From an uncultured Prevotella sp. (GTDB taxonomy: Bacteria > Bacteroidota > Bacteroidia > Bacteroidales > Bacteroidaceae): a DNA stretch of 44,694 nt. The notes under the pieces were generated by a model that was not told where the DNA came from, searched no databases, and saw only the letters and a list, made by a program, of their open reading frames with translations. Position numbers and translations under genes: made by a program. Below, one piece after another: positions 1 to 8,689 of the stretch (position 1 is its first letter; each line of letters begins with the position of its first letter). The stretch is from contig CAKPYB010000027.1 in NCBI GenBank assembly GCA_934202525.1, positions 1 through 44,694 on the forward strand, written 5' to 3'.

Positions 1-20
1 GTTGCTTTTAAAATTATGGT

Positions 21-29
21 GCAAAGGTA
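21..29 (-). promoter_or_regulatory. Bacteroidota-type -7 promoter element, reading out of the window
   Basis: The minus strand reads TACCTTTGC, an exact match to the TAnnTTTG element of Bacteroidota primary-sigma promoters. It would start a transcript leaving the window to the left. No clear -33 TTTG was found at the usual spacing. Confidence 0.5.
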
Positions 30-99
30 AGAACTTTTACGATAAAGGGCAAGGTATAAATGCGGAGCCGCTTACGATTTTATGCAAAAAGTGGTAATA

Positions 100-141
100 G
101 GTGGCAATAAAGTGACAATAAAAACACCCCTTATTGCCACC
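100..141. repeat. 11-bp inverted repeat, possible terminator of the regulator gene
   Basis: GGTGGCAATAA at 100-110 is the exact reverse complement of 131-141, with a 20-nt spacer. It lies downstream of the regulator stop codon and could fold as a terminator or 3'-end stabiliser, although no good U-run follows. The rest of 1-471 holds only the promoter and the 22-bp repeats; I see no gene there. Confidence 0.4.
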
Positions 142-240
142 CGTTATTCGTTCATAATCAAAGAGTTAAGTACAAGTGTGGCAAATGTGACATTAAGTTA
201 GAGAAAACAATACACATGTAATGCTACAGAATACTGATAT

Positions 241-438
241 AGTTCAGTCAGCTAAATCAAGTAGCTCAGTCAGCTAACTCAAGTAGCTCAATCAGCTAAC
301 TCAAGTGGCTCAGTCAGCTAACTCAAGTGGCTCAGTCAGCTAACTCAAGTGGCTCTATCAGCAGATGCAGATAGCTCTATAAGCTGACGCAAGTAGCTCT
401 GTCAGCTTACACAAGCAGTTCAGTAAGCTGACACAGCC
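241..438. repeat. 22-bp tandem repeat, nine copies
   Basis: Nine consecutive 22-bp units begin at 241, 263, 285, 307, 329, 351, 373, 395 and 417, with a core like GCTCAGTCAGCTAACTCAAGTG. Units 2-5 are nearly identical, units 6-9 have drifted, and there are no unique spacers. The array sits just past the stop codon of the AraC-type regulator. A 22-bp period cannot hold a reading frame across units. Confidence 0.9.
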
Positions 439-471
439 ATATCTATAGGCAAACGGAAGCACATCATTTAT

Positions 472-3351
472 TTATCTCTTCACCTTCATGTATTCCGTAG
501 GAGTCATGCCATACTCCTTGGAGAAGCATTTGGAGAAATAGCTGCTATTAGAGAAACCAACGGTATACATCACCTCGGAAACACTGAACTTGCCCTGGCT
601 CAGGAGCTCGGCAGCACGACTCATACGCATCTCACGAATATACTCTACAGGCGTACGACCCGTTATCGCCTTCGTCTTGCGATACAACTGCTTGCCACCA
701 ATGCCTATCACATCCTGCAACATCGAAACATTGAAGTCGGAATCGATCATGTGCTTCTCTATCGCTTCATTGATTTCTTCGAGCAGACGCTTATCTGCCG
801 GCTCCAATTCGCTGACGTCTACTCCCTTCTTTTCCTCTTCAGAAGACTCAGAGAGTGCAGGAGCAGGTTCAGAAGATGATGACTCAGGCTCAGATACTGG
901 CGAAGCGGATAACACGGTGGCAACAGATGATGGCTCCTTCGGTATCTTCACATTCAGATAGCGGACCATCAGATCGGTTACCTCATCGAACGAATGATGA
1001 GCTACGGCAGCCTTCAAATCTTCCGTCAGACGGTTGAAGAAGTCCATACGCATCTGTACCTGTTCCAACACCTCAGCCTTCTGCTTCTGGGCATCAGCCA
1101 GTTCCTTACGCAGGAAATACCAGCTTACCAGCCATGCCACAAACACGATGAGCGCTGTAACATAGAAGAGTTTGCACCACCAGGAGAGATACCAAGGTGG
1201 CAGGACGGAGATATCGAGCGAATAAACCTCGGCGGCTATCTTGCCCTCACCATCCACGGCATGGACCGTAAGATGATAATCGCCATAAGATAAACCATTA
1301 TAGGTGATATCGATATTGCCGGAGTTCAGATAATGCCAGTCGTGGTCGCTACCTTCGAGCTGATAAGCGTAAACAGCTGAAGGATGGTCGGCAAAAGGAA
1401 GGTCGGTGAGCTGCAGGGTGAAGTTGTTCTCATCACTCTTCAGTTTCAGGATTTCTCCACGCTCCTCACGAGCCTCTCCGTTCACGATGATTCCCGCCAG
1501 CATCAGGCGGGTAAACTGCTTAGGCTTCTGCGCAACATCAGAACTGATTGCTACATAGCCGTCATTGCCACCCATCATTACCTGATGAGTCTGCCTGCTG
1601 TAACAGATGGTAAGCGGCACGATAGAAGGAATCACGAAGCGCTGGCTCTCGCCCTGTGGGTCGATTACGCAGCATTCATTGCCCGATACTACCCATATCT
1701 TGCCTTCTACATCGCACATGGTACTCACCTTACCGCCAATCTGCCATGTCTTGGAAGGGAAACTGTTACCCAGCACAGAACCGGCAGCATAATAACAGGT
1801 TACCGAAGTATTATCACCCATCCAGATATTGCCCTTGCTGTCTGCCATCAGATAGTTGACAACATCAGAGTTAGCCACCTGCACCACCTTCATGCTGTTC
1901 GGATTGATGCAGTCGAGACGGTTATAGGTAGAAACCCAAATTCTACCCTTTCCATCCATCACCATCTGCCCTACATGCAGACCGGAGAGTGCATTTTTTC
2001 CCTTGTCAGAGTAATGCCAGTCGGCTATGGTCTTGCCGCTCAGCAGAGCCGCCTTATCCATCACGAAGACACCACCCTGATAAGAACCCATCCATATCCT
2101 GCCCTTCTGGTCCTGGAGAATATCATAAGCCCAGGCGGTAGAATACTTACCACTCTTGTCGTAGACGATGAAGTTGCGCATCTGATGAGAATTGCGGTCA
2201 TAGAAGTTGATGCCGTGGTCGGTACAGATCCATACATCGCCGTCACGGTCTTCATAAATCTTGCGAACACGGTTATGCGTCATAGGGAAGGCAGAGCTGT
2301 TCTGCTTGTACCATGCCACATTCTGATAACCTTCAGCATTGCGGGCGAAACGAATCAGACCGTTAGTACCGCCCATCCACCATTCGCCGTTACGGGTCTG
2401 GAGCATGGCATGCAGACAGTTGCCCTCACCCGACATCGTAATCTTATCGAGCGATACATAACGGTAATAGGTGTGGGTAGTGAGACGGGAGAGACCATTG
2501 TCGGTACCCACCCATACATTCTGCCACTTATCTACAAAGCAAGCCCAGACGATGTTGTTAGGAATAGAAGCATCATCGCGGGAATCGTGGATATAATGGG
2601 TGATGGCATTGGAGAGTGCCATCTGATAGAGTCCGTTATCGGTTCCGATATAGAGATTGCCGGCAGCATCGGTAGAGAGACACTTGATGGAATTGCCGTT
2701 GAGAGCAGGAATCTGGGAGAAGTTCCTGAGCTGCAGATCGGCACAATAGAGAGCACCCTCGGTACCAATCCAGTAGCATCGGCGCTTGGCGTCATAGGCA
2801 AGCGCATTGACCAGCGGCTGTTCTCCGGCACGGAGCGGAATCAGTCTGCTGCCGAGATGCAGCCCGGCAAGCGAACCTACGAGCAAGCCTTTCGGGGTAG
2901 AGAGCAAGGCATAGACATCGCCCCCGAAGTCAGTCTTACCGCCCTTCATATCGAGCACACGGAGTTCCTTCAGCTGCTTGCGCTTCGTCTCATCGGCAAA
3001 AGCCTTCATGGCTGGTGTTTCGGCATACTGATAATCTTCGGTATCAAACTTCAGGATACCGTTGCCGGTAGCCAGATAGAGCATCCTGCCCTCGAAACCG
3101 AGCGCATTGACACGCGTATTGCTGAAAGTATGTTCCTGGAAATGGCGATAACCCTGATAACCATCATAGCTGTAAAGACCATTGTCGGTTCCGAGCCATA
3201 TCATTCCATCACTGTCCTGGGTAATGGCACAAACTGTCTGCGCACCTTCAAGGGAGGTGTTGACGAAACGCTGCGCATGGATGGCGAGCGAAACAAAGAG
3301 CATAGCAATTGCCATGCTGATGCGGTATATAGGTTTTATTGACTTTTTCAT
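472..3351 (-). CDS. Membrane sensor/AraC-type regulator (HTCS-like, no kinase or receiver domain)
   Basis: A 959-residue protein that probably senses an oligosaccharide in the periplasm and activates the neighbouring pectin/galactan genes. A signal sequence (about residues 1-27) is followed by two-component-regulator propeller repeats (many W-x-GTDNGL-type motifs, to about 620), a Y_Y_Y domain, a membrane helix near 722-747, a Ser/Glu/Pro-rich linker (about 807-855) and an AraC-type DNA-binding domain (857-959). Classical hybrid two-component systems (about 1300-1400 residues) carry HisKA, HATPase and receiver domains between membrane and HTH. Here only a DHp-like remnant (MDFFNRLTEDLKAA) remains, with Glu near 777 where the phospho-His belongs. 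I chose the Met at 3351 because it gives a good signal peptide and follows a promoter element. The architecture is seen in the sequence; the substrate is inferred from context. Confidence 0.85.
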   Translation of the reverse strand: MKKSIKPIYRISMAIAMLFVSLAIHAQRFVNTSLEGAQTVCAITQDSDGMIWLGTDNGLYSYDGYQGYRHFQEHTFSNTRVNALGFEGRMLYLATGNGILKFDTEDYQYAETPAMKAFADETKRKQLKELRVLDMKGGKTDFGGDVYALLSTPKGLLVGSLAGLHLGSRLIPLRAGEQPLVNALAYDAKRRCYWIGTEGALYCADLQLRNFSQIPALNGNSIKCLSTDAAGNLYIGTDNGLYQMALSNAITHYIHDSRDDASIPNNIVWACFVDKWQNVWVGTDNGLSRLTTHTYYRYVSLDKITMSGEGNCLHAMLQTRNGEWWMGGTNGLIRFARNAEGYQNVAWYKQNSSAFPMTHNRVRKIYEDRDGDVWICTDHGINFYDRNSHQMRNFIVYDKSGKYSTAWAYDILQDQKGRIWMGSYQGGVFVMDKAALLSGKTIADWHYSDKGKNALSGLHVGQMVMDGKGRIWVSTYNRLDCINPNSMKVVQVANSDVVNYLMADSKGNIWMGDNTSVTCYYAAGSVLGNSFPSKTWQIGGKVSTMCDVEGKIWVVSGNECCVIDPQGESQRFVIPSIVPLTICYSRQTHQVMMGGNDGYVAISSDVAQKPKQFTRLMLAGIIVNGEAREERGEILKLKSDENNFTLQLTDLPFADHPSAVYAYQLEGSDHDWHYLNSGNIDITYNGLSYGDYHLTVHAVDGEGKIAAEVYSLDISVLPPWYLSWWCKLFYVTALIVFVAWLVSWYFLRKELADAQKQKAEVLEQVQMRMDFFNRLTEDLKAAVAHHSFDEVTDLMVRYLNVKIPKEPSSVATVLSASPVSEPESSSSEPAPALSESSEEEKKGVDVSELEPADKRLLEEINEAIEKHMIDSDFNVSMLQDVIGIGGKQLYRKTKAITGRTPVEYIREMRMSRAAELLSQGKFSVSEVMYTVGFSNSSYFSKCFSKEYGMTPTEYMKVKR

Positions 3352-3355
3352 GCGT

Positions 3356-3364
3356 GCAAATTTA
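3356..3364 (-). promoter_or_regulatory. -7 element upstream of the regulator
   Basis: The minus strand reads TAAATTTGC (TAnnTTTG match) and ends 4 nt before the chosen ATG at 3351. If used, the transcript would be leaderless or nearly so. It could be fortuitous. Confidence 0.4.
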
Positions 3365-3418
3365 CACAATATTCATGATAATGCCAAAAAAAATCGGAGG
3401 AAAATCATAAAAAAATCA

Positions 3419-3554
3419 TGAAGTTAAAGGAGTTAAGGAAGTTAAGGAGTTAAGACGTATGTTTTGCTGCTTAAAAACTATGTCAAAAAGACTATTGTCT
3501 TAACTCCTCAGCGACCGTAGGGAGCGATAACTCCTTTAACTTCTTTAACTTCTG
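3419..3554. repeat. Imperfect long inverted repeat built from GTTAAGGA-type units
   Basis: The left arm (3419-3454) is a run of AGTTAAGGAG-like units ending in GAGTTAAGAC. The right arm (3499-3554) is its imperfect reverse complement, interrupted by about 27 nt. TAACTCC occurs on both sides of TCAGCGACCGTAGGGAGCGA. It lies between the GH2 stop codon and the regulator start, so it probably ends the GH2 transcript. The 3352-3575 gap holds nothing else besides the regulator promoter element. Confidence 0.7.
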
Positions 3555-3575
3555 AACTTGCGAAACCTGAACATC

Positions 3576-6026
3576 TTATATTGCCTGAAGCGTAATCGAC
3601 TTTTCGATATTGCGCTTGCTGTCTTTTACCTTCAGGATGATGTCGCCCTTCTGCTTGCTGCTCTGTACGATGACTACGAGTTTGCCGGAGAAGAGTTTCA
3701 TCTGAGGCTGGGTGAACGGTTCGAGCGATGTGGCATCGCCGTTGCAGGCTGCCTTGAAAGTGCCGGCACCACTCACCTCGAAGGTCAGTTCGTCATCGGC
3801 AAGCGGACATTCATTGCCGTCCTTATCCTGCAGACTCACGGTGATGAAGGCAAGGTCGTTGCCATCGGCATTCAGAAGTACATTGTGCTCATCGGTACAG
3901 CCTTCTACCATGCAGGCAATAGGTTCATGATCAGGTGTTTCTACACTGAACTTCATCTGTGCAGGCTCGCCGGCAGTACGCTTCACGTCCTCACCTACCT
4001 TATCGCCATACTGGTTGTAGGTAACCACGCGAATCTCACCCGGTTCATACTTCACATTGTTCCAGCGCAGACGGTAGCGGTCCAATCGGCTTGACTTGTC
4101 CTTGCGAACCCTGCCCTGACTCTTACCATTGACGAAGAGTTCACCTTCCACACCATCGGTATAGCAATATACAGGGGTCACTTCGCCCTCTCTACCCTTC
4201 CAGTTCCAGTGAGGAAGAAGATGGGTGGTATGCTGCTGCTCATTCCAGCGGGCACGATACATATAGTAACGGTCCTTAGGAAGTCCGGCAAGGTCGCAGA
4301 TGCCGAAGTAGCTGCTGCGGCTTGGCCAGTAGGTATCGTACGGAGTAGGCTCGCCGAGATAGTCGTAACCAGTCCATACAAACTCGCCGATTACCCAACT
4401 GTAGTCATCCTGCATCTTCCAGTCATCATCCGGAAGATTGCTCCATGAACAGTATTCCGTATCATAGCTTGAGCACTGACCGTCAGGATAGGTAGCCTTA
4501 TCGCTTACGACAACCGGGAACTTGTATACGCCACGGGAACTGACCGTAGAGGCGGTCTCTGAACCGAGAAGGAAGCCCTGAGGCAACTGCTCGATATTCT
4601 TATAATATTTATGTACGCGATAGTTGAAGCCCGGCACATCCATGGTCTGTGCAAAGCCGCTTTTCAGAGCATCTTCTGCCCTATCCATACCCTGGGTTAC
4701 AGGACGGGAAGGGTCGTACTGATGACAGAGTTCCTGCAGATGCTTGGCTATCTGTACACCCTCCTGACTCCACTGCTCAGGAATCTCGTTACCGATACTC
4801 CACATCACGATGCTAGGATGGTTGCGGTGGTGCTTCACCAGATTGGTGATATCCTTATCGCTCCACTCCTTGAAGAACTTGGCATAACCGTTCTTGCACT
4901 TAGGATAGATCCACATATCGAAACTCTCTGCCATCACCATCATGCCGAGAGAATCGCAGATTTCCATCTGCAGGGTAGAAGGCATGTTGTGGGCGGTACG
5001 GATGGCGTCGCAACCCATCTGCTTCATCATCTTGATCTGACGGATGAGAGCTGCCTTGTTCTCTGCTGCACCCAATGGACCGAGGTCGTGGTGCAGACAG
5101 ACACCCTTCAGTTTGCGGGTAACGCCATTGAGTTGGAAACCATAATCCTTTGATACGGCGACGGTGCGGATACCAGTCTTCAGAGTCTGAATATCAGCCA
5201 CCTTCTTTCCTTCATATCGGGTAAGCTTTACCTGATAGAGATAAGGAGACTCCGGCGACCAGAGCAGTGGATTCGCCACCTTCAAGGTAGTCTTGACGGC
5301 AGGAGTTGCACCCGATACGGTCTGCTCGGCAACCTTCTTGCCAGCCTCATCCAACAAGGCGATGACGGTCTTGCCCGACTTACCGGTCTTGCCTTCGAGG
5401 AGCGCATTTACTTCCACCTCAGCTTCCTGCTTATCAGCCTTCAGCGTGCGCACGAAGGTATCCCAGGTAGAGAAGTTTTCATTGCCATAGAGTTCTACGG
5501 AAACCGGACGGTAAAGACCGCCTCCCGGATACCAACGGCTGCTCTCCTCTACATTATTAAGATGTACCTCGATGAGATTCTTCTTGCCAAACTGGATGAA
5601 TGGTGTGATGTCAATGCGGAAGGCATTGTAGCCGTAAGCCCACTTGCCTGCCTCCTTGCCATTGACGGTGACAACAGGCTGACTCATGGCACCATCGAAG
5701 ACGAGTACGGCACGCTTATAGCCCTTAGGAGCCGTCCAGTTCATCTTGTACATGCCCTCACCTATCCAAGGCAGCGCACCCGAACGGCCCGACTTCTCGG
5801 TCTTTTCGGTTTCGCCATTCTGCTCGATAGCCACCATCTGCAGGTCCCATTTCTTATCAAAAGGTCCCGAGATGGCCCAATCGTGCGGAACAGCTACCTG
5901 CTGCCACGCCTTACCATCACGGGAGAAGTCCCACGATGACAAAGTGATGACTTTTCTGCTCTGCGCCTGACACAGCGTAGTGAGTGCCAGGGCAAGAGTC
6001 ATGAAAGTAATACTTCTCTTGATCAT
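3576..6026 (-). CDS. GH2 family beta-galactosidase, secreted
   Basis: An 816-residue glycoside hydrolase with a signal peptide (cleavage near residue 22), predicted to act in the periplasm. The order is a sugar-binding jelly roll (about 30-185), an Ig-like domain (about 190-290), a TIM barrel (about 295-600) and C-terminal beta domains. The likely acid/base Glu is E414 in WSIGNE and the nucleophile is E490 in FLLGSE, both at family positions. Within GH2 the exact specificity cannot be read from sequence. The GH53 gene 17 bp upstream in the same transcription unit makes removal of galactose from galacto-oligosaccharides most likely (inference). Length is normal and no domain is broken. Confidence 0.88.
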   Translation of the reverse strand: MIKRSITFMTLALALTTLCQAQSRKVITLSSWDFSRDGKAWQQVAVPHDWAISGPFDKKWDLQMVAIEQNGETEKTEKSGRSGALPWIGEGMYKMNWTAPKGYKRAVLVFDGAMSQPVVTVNGKEAGKWAYGYNAFRIDITPFIQFGKKNLIEVHLNNVEESSRWYPGGGLYRPVSVELYGNENFSTWDTFVRTLKADKQEAEVEVNALLEGKTGKSGKTVIALLDEAGKKVAEQTVSGATPAVKTTLKVANPLLWSPESPYLYQVKLTRYEGKKVADIQTLKTGIRTVAVSKDYGFQLNGVTRKLKGVCLHHDLGPLGAAENKAALIRQIKMMKQMGCDAIRTAHNMPSTLQMEICDSLGMMVMAESFDMWIYPKCKNGYAKFFKEWSDKDITNLVKHHRNHPSIVMWSIGNEIPEQWSQEGVQIAKHLQELCHQYDPSRPVTQGMDRAEDALKSGFAQTMDVPGFNYRVHKYYKNIEQLPQGFLLGSETASTVSSRGVYKFPVVVSDKATYPDGQCSSYDTEYCSWSNLPDDDWKMQDDYSWVIGEFVWTGYDYLGEPTPYDTYWPSRSSYFGICDLAGLPKDRYYMYRARWNEQQHTTHLLPHWNWKGREGEVTPVYCYTDGVEGELFVNGKSQGRVRKDKSSRLDRYRLRWNNVKYEPGEIRVVTYNQYGDKVGEDVKRTAGEPAQMKFSVETPDHEPIACMVEGCTDEHNVLLNADGNDLAFITVSLQDKDGNECPLADDELTFEVSGAGTFKAACNGDATSLEPFTQPQMKLFSGKLVVIVQSSKQKGDIILKVKDSKRNIEKSITLQAI

Positions 6027-6043
6027 ATTGCTATTTAATTTTC

Positions 6044-7129
6044 TTATTTATATGCATCGAATACGGCAGTTGGTTTGCCGCTGTTGTCGAACGCTCCCTT
6101 AGTATATGCATCCCAACCCAGAGTGGTATAGTTGGCTGGCTTCCAGTTGTTGTAAACTTCTGGTTCCCAATAGAAGATACCCTCGCAGGAAGAGATTGCC
6201 TTGCAGCCATCCACCATCTTCTTCATCATTGGCGCAGCCTGGTCAGAGCCCCACCACATACCGATTTCAGAGATGATGACATTGCAGTTGTACTGTTCTG
6301 ATAAAGTCTTAATATTATTCAGACAATTGGTGGTTAAATCCTGCCAATTGTTATCTTCTGGATAAAGTGACATACCGATGACATCCCATTTTCCACCCTT
6401 CTTCTTCAATTCACCAAAGAGCCAGGTATAACGGCCGAGGTTATTACCCTCATCCACGTGCACGATGACTTTAGCTTGTGGATAAACCGCCTTAACAGCA
6501 TCATAACCGGCGTTGATATAAGCTGCAAAGTTGGCGGCATTCTTAGATACCTCACCGGTTACAGCCTCATCGCTGTTGAAGAGCATTCCGTCGCGGGTTT
6601 CATTGCCCACCTGTACCCACTCTACGTTGGTTATACCTCTATCCTTCAGGGCTTTCAATACATCCTTGGTATGATCAGCCACAGCCTGCTTCATCTGCTC
6701 GGCAGTATAGCCCTGCCATGCAGCAGGAACTTTCTGGTTGCCCGGGTCAGCCCAGGTATCAGAATAGTGGAAGTCAATCATCAGACGGAAGCCGAGCTGC
6801 TGAGCACGCCAAGCCTTGGCGATGACATCATTCTTGCCACACCAGCCACCTTCCGGATTTACCCAGACACGCAGACGGATGGAATTGGTTCCCTCTTCGC
6901 GGAGGAGCTTCATGCAATCTGTAGCCTTGCCATTCTGATTATAGAATTTCACACCGTCCTTCTCCATCTCTGTGAGCCAGGAAACATCGGCGCCCTTGGC
7001 AAAACCGCTCATATCGTATGTTTTCTCCTGCTCATGAACCGGAGAATCGTCGCTGCTGCAACTTGTTCCCGTAATAGAGAACAAGAGCGCTGTAGCCAGC
7101 AACATGGCTTTTCCAAATATATTTTTCAT
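6044..7129 (-). CDS. GH53 endo-beta-1,4-galactanase, surface lipoprotein
   Basis: A 361-residue enzyme that cuts beta-1,4-galactan (type I arabinogalactan side chains of pectin). The lipobox ends at Cys24 and is followed by SSDDS, which fits the Bacteroidota surface-export rule of acidic residues after the Cys. The TIM barrel carries NE at 176-177 (acid/base E177) and ISE at 286-288 (nucleophile E288), as in GH53. The start at 7129 gives the best signal peptide; an ATG 18 nt upstream would add MQEKRK. It lies 17 bp before GH2 and probably shares its mRNA. A promoter element sits just upstream, so this pair can be expressed apart from the sus genes. Confidence 0.93.
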   Translation of the reverse strand: MKNIFGKAMLLATALLFSITGTSCSSDDSPVHEQEKTYDMSGFAKGADVSWLTEMEKDGVKFYNQNGKATDCMKLLREEGTNSIRLRVWVNPEGGWCGKNDVIAKAWRAQQLGFRLMIDFHYSDTWADPGNQKVPAAWQGYTAEQMKQAVADHTKDVLKALKDRGITNVEWVQVGNETRDGMLFNSDEAVTGEVSKNAANFAAYINAGYDAVKAVYPQAKVIVHVDEGNNLGRYTWLFGELKKKGGKWDVIGMSLYPEDNNWQDLTTNCLNNIKTLSEQYNCNVIISEIGMWWGSDQAAPMMKKMVDGCKAISSCEGIFYWEPEVYNNWKPANYTTLGWDAYTKGAFDNSGKPTAVFDAYK

Positions 7130-7143
7130 TTTTCTTTTTTCTT

Positions 7144-7152
7144 GCAAAGATA
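7144..7152 (-). promoter_or_regulatory. -7 promoter element for the GH53-GH2 pair
   Basis: The minus strand reads TATCTTTGC, followed by a purely A/G-rich stretch to the ATG at 7129. Expected transcription start is about 8-10 nt before the ATG, so the leader would be very short. Confidence 0.55.
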
Positions 7153-7195
7153 ATCAAATAATTGATTGGTTTATAAAAAGGAGACTTACTCTTGG

Positions 7196-7231
7196 AAATT
7201 ATTCCGTGCAAACGATAGCACGGAATAATTT
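7196..7231 (-). terminator. 14-bp perfect inverted repeat after the SusE-like gene
   Basis: Positions 7196-7209 (AAATTATTCCGTGC) are exactly complementary to 7218-7231, with an 8-nt loop. It starts 5 bp beyond the stop codon of the SusE/F-like gene. The only U-rich part is the stem end, so it may act as a partial terminator or as a 3' stabiliser that lowers downstream enzyme expression. Confidence 0.6.
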
Positions 7232-7235
7232 CATG

Positions 7236-8636
7236 TTATTTATACTCCCATGTCATGGTGTTGAGGTCGGCGGTAACGGTAAACTCTGTTGCGCCATTCT
7301 CATCACCAAACCAGATATCCCAGGCACCATCAGCAGAAGTTAACTTGAACTGCTCTCCATCGGCACCATACCAGGTCTGCTTGTCGTCCTTGTTTTCTCC
7401 TACGAAGATAAAGCGGAATTTCTCCCATGAAGAAGGCTTGTACTTGCAGGTATAAACGCCATCGCTCACCTTATTCATTACGGCAAGAAGGGTGTTGCCA
7501 TCCTTAGAGAACATGCAGAGGGTATTGCTTGCCTCTGGCTCTGGAGTTGTCTGATCTCCCGATACGATGGTGTATTCCAACTGGCTGTGCTCACCAACCT
7601 TCACGGTTACTGTATAAGTACCAGCTGTAGGTATATTCACGCTGCCAGCGTTCTCTGAGTCTGTCATCTTGCCATCAGCCAAAGTATAGTTCAACGTCTT
7701 GGCGATAGGAGTTCCCTTATCACCCGTGCTCTTATTATACTCTGCTCCATCGGCAACAATGCTGATAGGTGTATTGTCAGCTGTAGTGGTGACAACCCCT
7801 ACCCAAGCATAGTTAGGACCGTCATATTTCATCTCCTCACCATTTACCTTCATTGATTTAATGAGAGTTGCATGGAACAGTTTCTCTTCTGACTTTGTAT
7901 CAAGTACGGTATAATAAATACCCGCTGGTTCTGGGAACCAGATATTACATGCAGACTGATCATTGTCCAACACAGCATAAGGCTTGTCGCCGGTCTGGAT
8001 ATTTCCCCAAAAAGTTCCATCATTCTCCATAGCCCAGCAGTTGAGCCAAGAAGATACATTCATGTAGCCAGAATAAACACCATCAGAGTTTGGAGAATAG
8101 AGATAGGTCAGTGGGGAATCCATATCCTTATCTTTATTCAAGATGTTGATGTAGCTCATATCAATGAGGTATGGAGTAACCTTTACCTGACAGACATTGC
8201 TATAAGCAGCATCAAGATTGCTACCCATCTGACTCTTGATACGGAAATAAAGAGGTGAACTCACATCGGGAGACAAGCCGAGATCCTTGGCTGCAGCATT
8301 GAGGTCTGCACCGGTGAAAGCCTTGGAAAGGTCGGTTACGGTGTATTCCTTTTCTGAAGTAAAGTTCTCTGAGGCTGATACCTGCAGATAAGTTTTCAGC
8401 ACTCCACTGCCCGCAGGCTTGGTTTCATCGCTCGAAAGCAAGGTAGGATTCTGCCAAGCCAACGAGAGGACAACGTCCTTACTGTTATCTACAGACAGCT
8501 TCACATCGGATGCCGATGCCATCAGATCGGATGCCTTGAAGCCATCCAGATATATATTGTCGCCACTCTCGTCGCAACTCACCAGGGCGGTGAGTGCGCA
8601 GAGAAGCATCATCAGGTTTCTAAATATCTTTTTCAT
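7236..8636 (-). CDS. SusE/SusF-like surface glycan-binding lipoprotein
   Basis: A 466-residue lipoprotein with its lipobox Cys near residue 21 (ALVSC-DES). A SusE-type N-terminal Ig-like domain (about 35-150) is followed by repeated beta-sandwich glycan-binding modules. The last ends in a WYGADGEQFKL...WDIWFGDENGA-type module common at the ends of SusE/F proteins. It would bind oligosaccharide at the cell surface beside SusC/SusD. The nominal longer ORF adds MLNYKAYNN, but the Met at 8636 gives a proper lipoprotein signal. It is the third gene of susC-susD-susE; the ligand is inferred from neighbours. Confidence 0.82.
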   Translation of the reverse strand: MKKIFRNLMMLLCALTALVSCDESGDNIYLDGFKASDLMASASDVKLSVDNSKDVVLSLAWQNPTLLSSDETKPAGSGVLKTYLQVSASENFTSEKEYTVTDLSKAFTGADLNAAAKDLGLSPDVSSPLYFRIKSQMGSNLDAAYSNVCQVKVTPYLIDMSYINILNKDKDMDSPLTYLYSPNSDGVYSGYMNVSSWLNCWAMENDGTFWGNIQTGDKPYAVLDNDQSACNIWFPEPAGIYYTVLDTKSEEKLFHATLIKSMKVNGEEMKYDGPNYAWVGVVTTTADNTPISIVADGAEYNKSTGDKGTPIAKTLNYTLADGKMTDSENAGSVNIPTAGTYTVTVKVGEHSQLEYTIVSGDQTTPEPEASNTLCMFSKDGNTLLAVMNKVSDGVYTCKYKPSSWEKFRFIFVGENKDDKQTWYGADGEQFKLTSADGAWDIWFGDENGATEFTVTADLNTMTWEYK

Positions 8637-8654
8637 GTTGTTGTAAGCTTTATA

Positions 8655-8682
8655 ATTTAACATTTAACACTTAACACTTAAC
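8655..8682. repeat. 7-bp tandem repeat, four copies, between susD and the SusE-like gene
   Basis: Plus-strand units are ATTTAAC, ATTTAAC, ACTTAAC and ACTTAAC. In mRNA sense each unit contains GTTAA. Because 7 is not a multiple of 3, the UAA falls in every reading frame within three units. The same phase and copy number occur between susC and susD (10427-10454). Confidence 0.85.
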
Positions 8683-8689
8683 ATTATCA

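Noticed and set aside
241..438. The 22-bp repeats as a CRISPR array
   Set aside because: Units abut directly with no unique spacers, and no cas genes are present.
1384..3342. A 652-codon plus-strand open frame opposite the regulator
   Set aside because: It is antisense to a well-supported protein with clear domains and has no signal or family pattern; it is a by-product of codon use.
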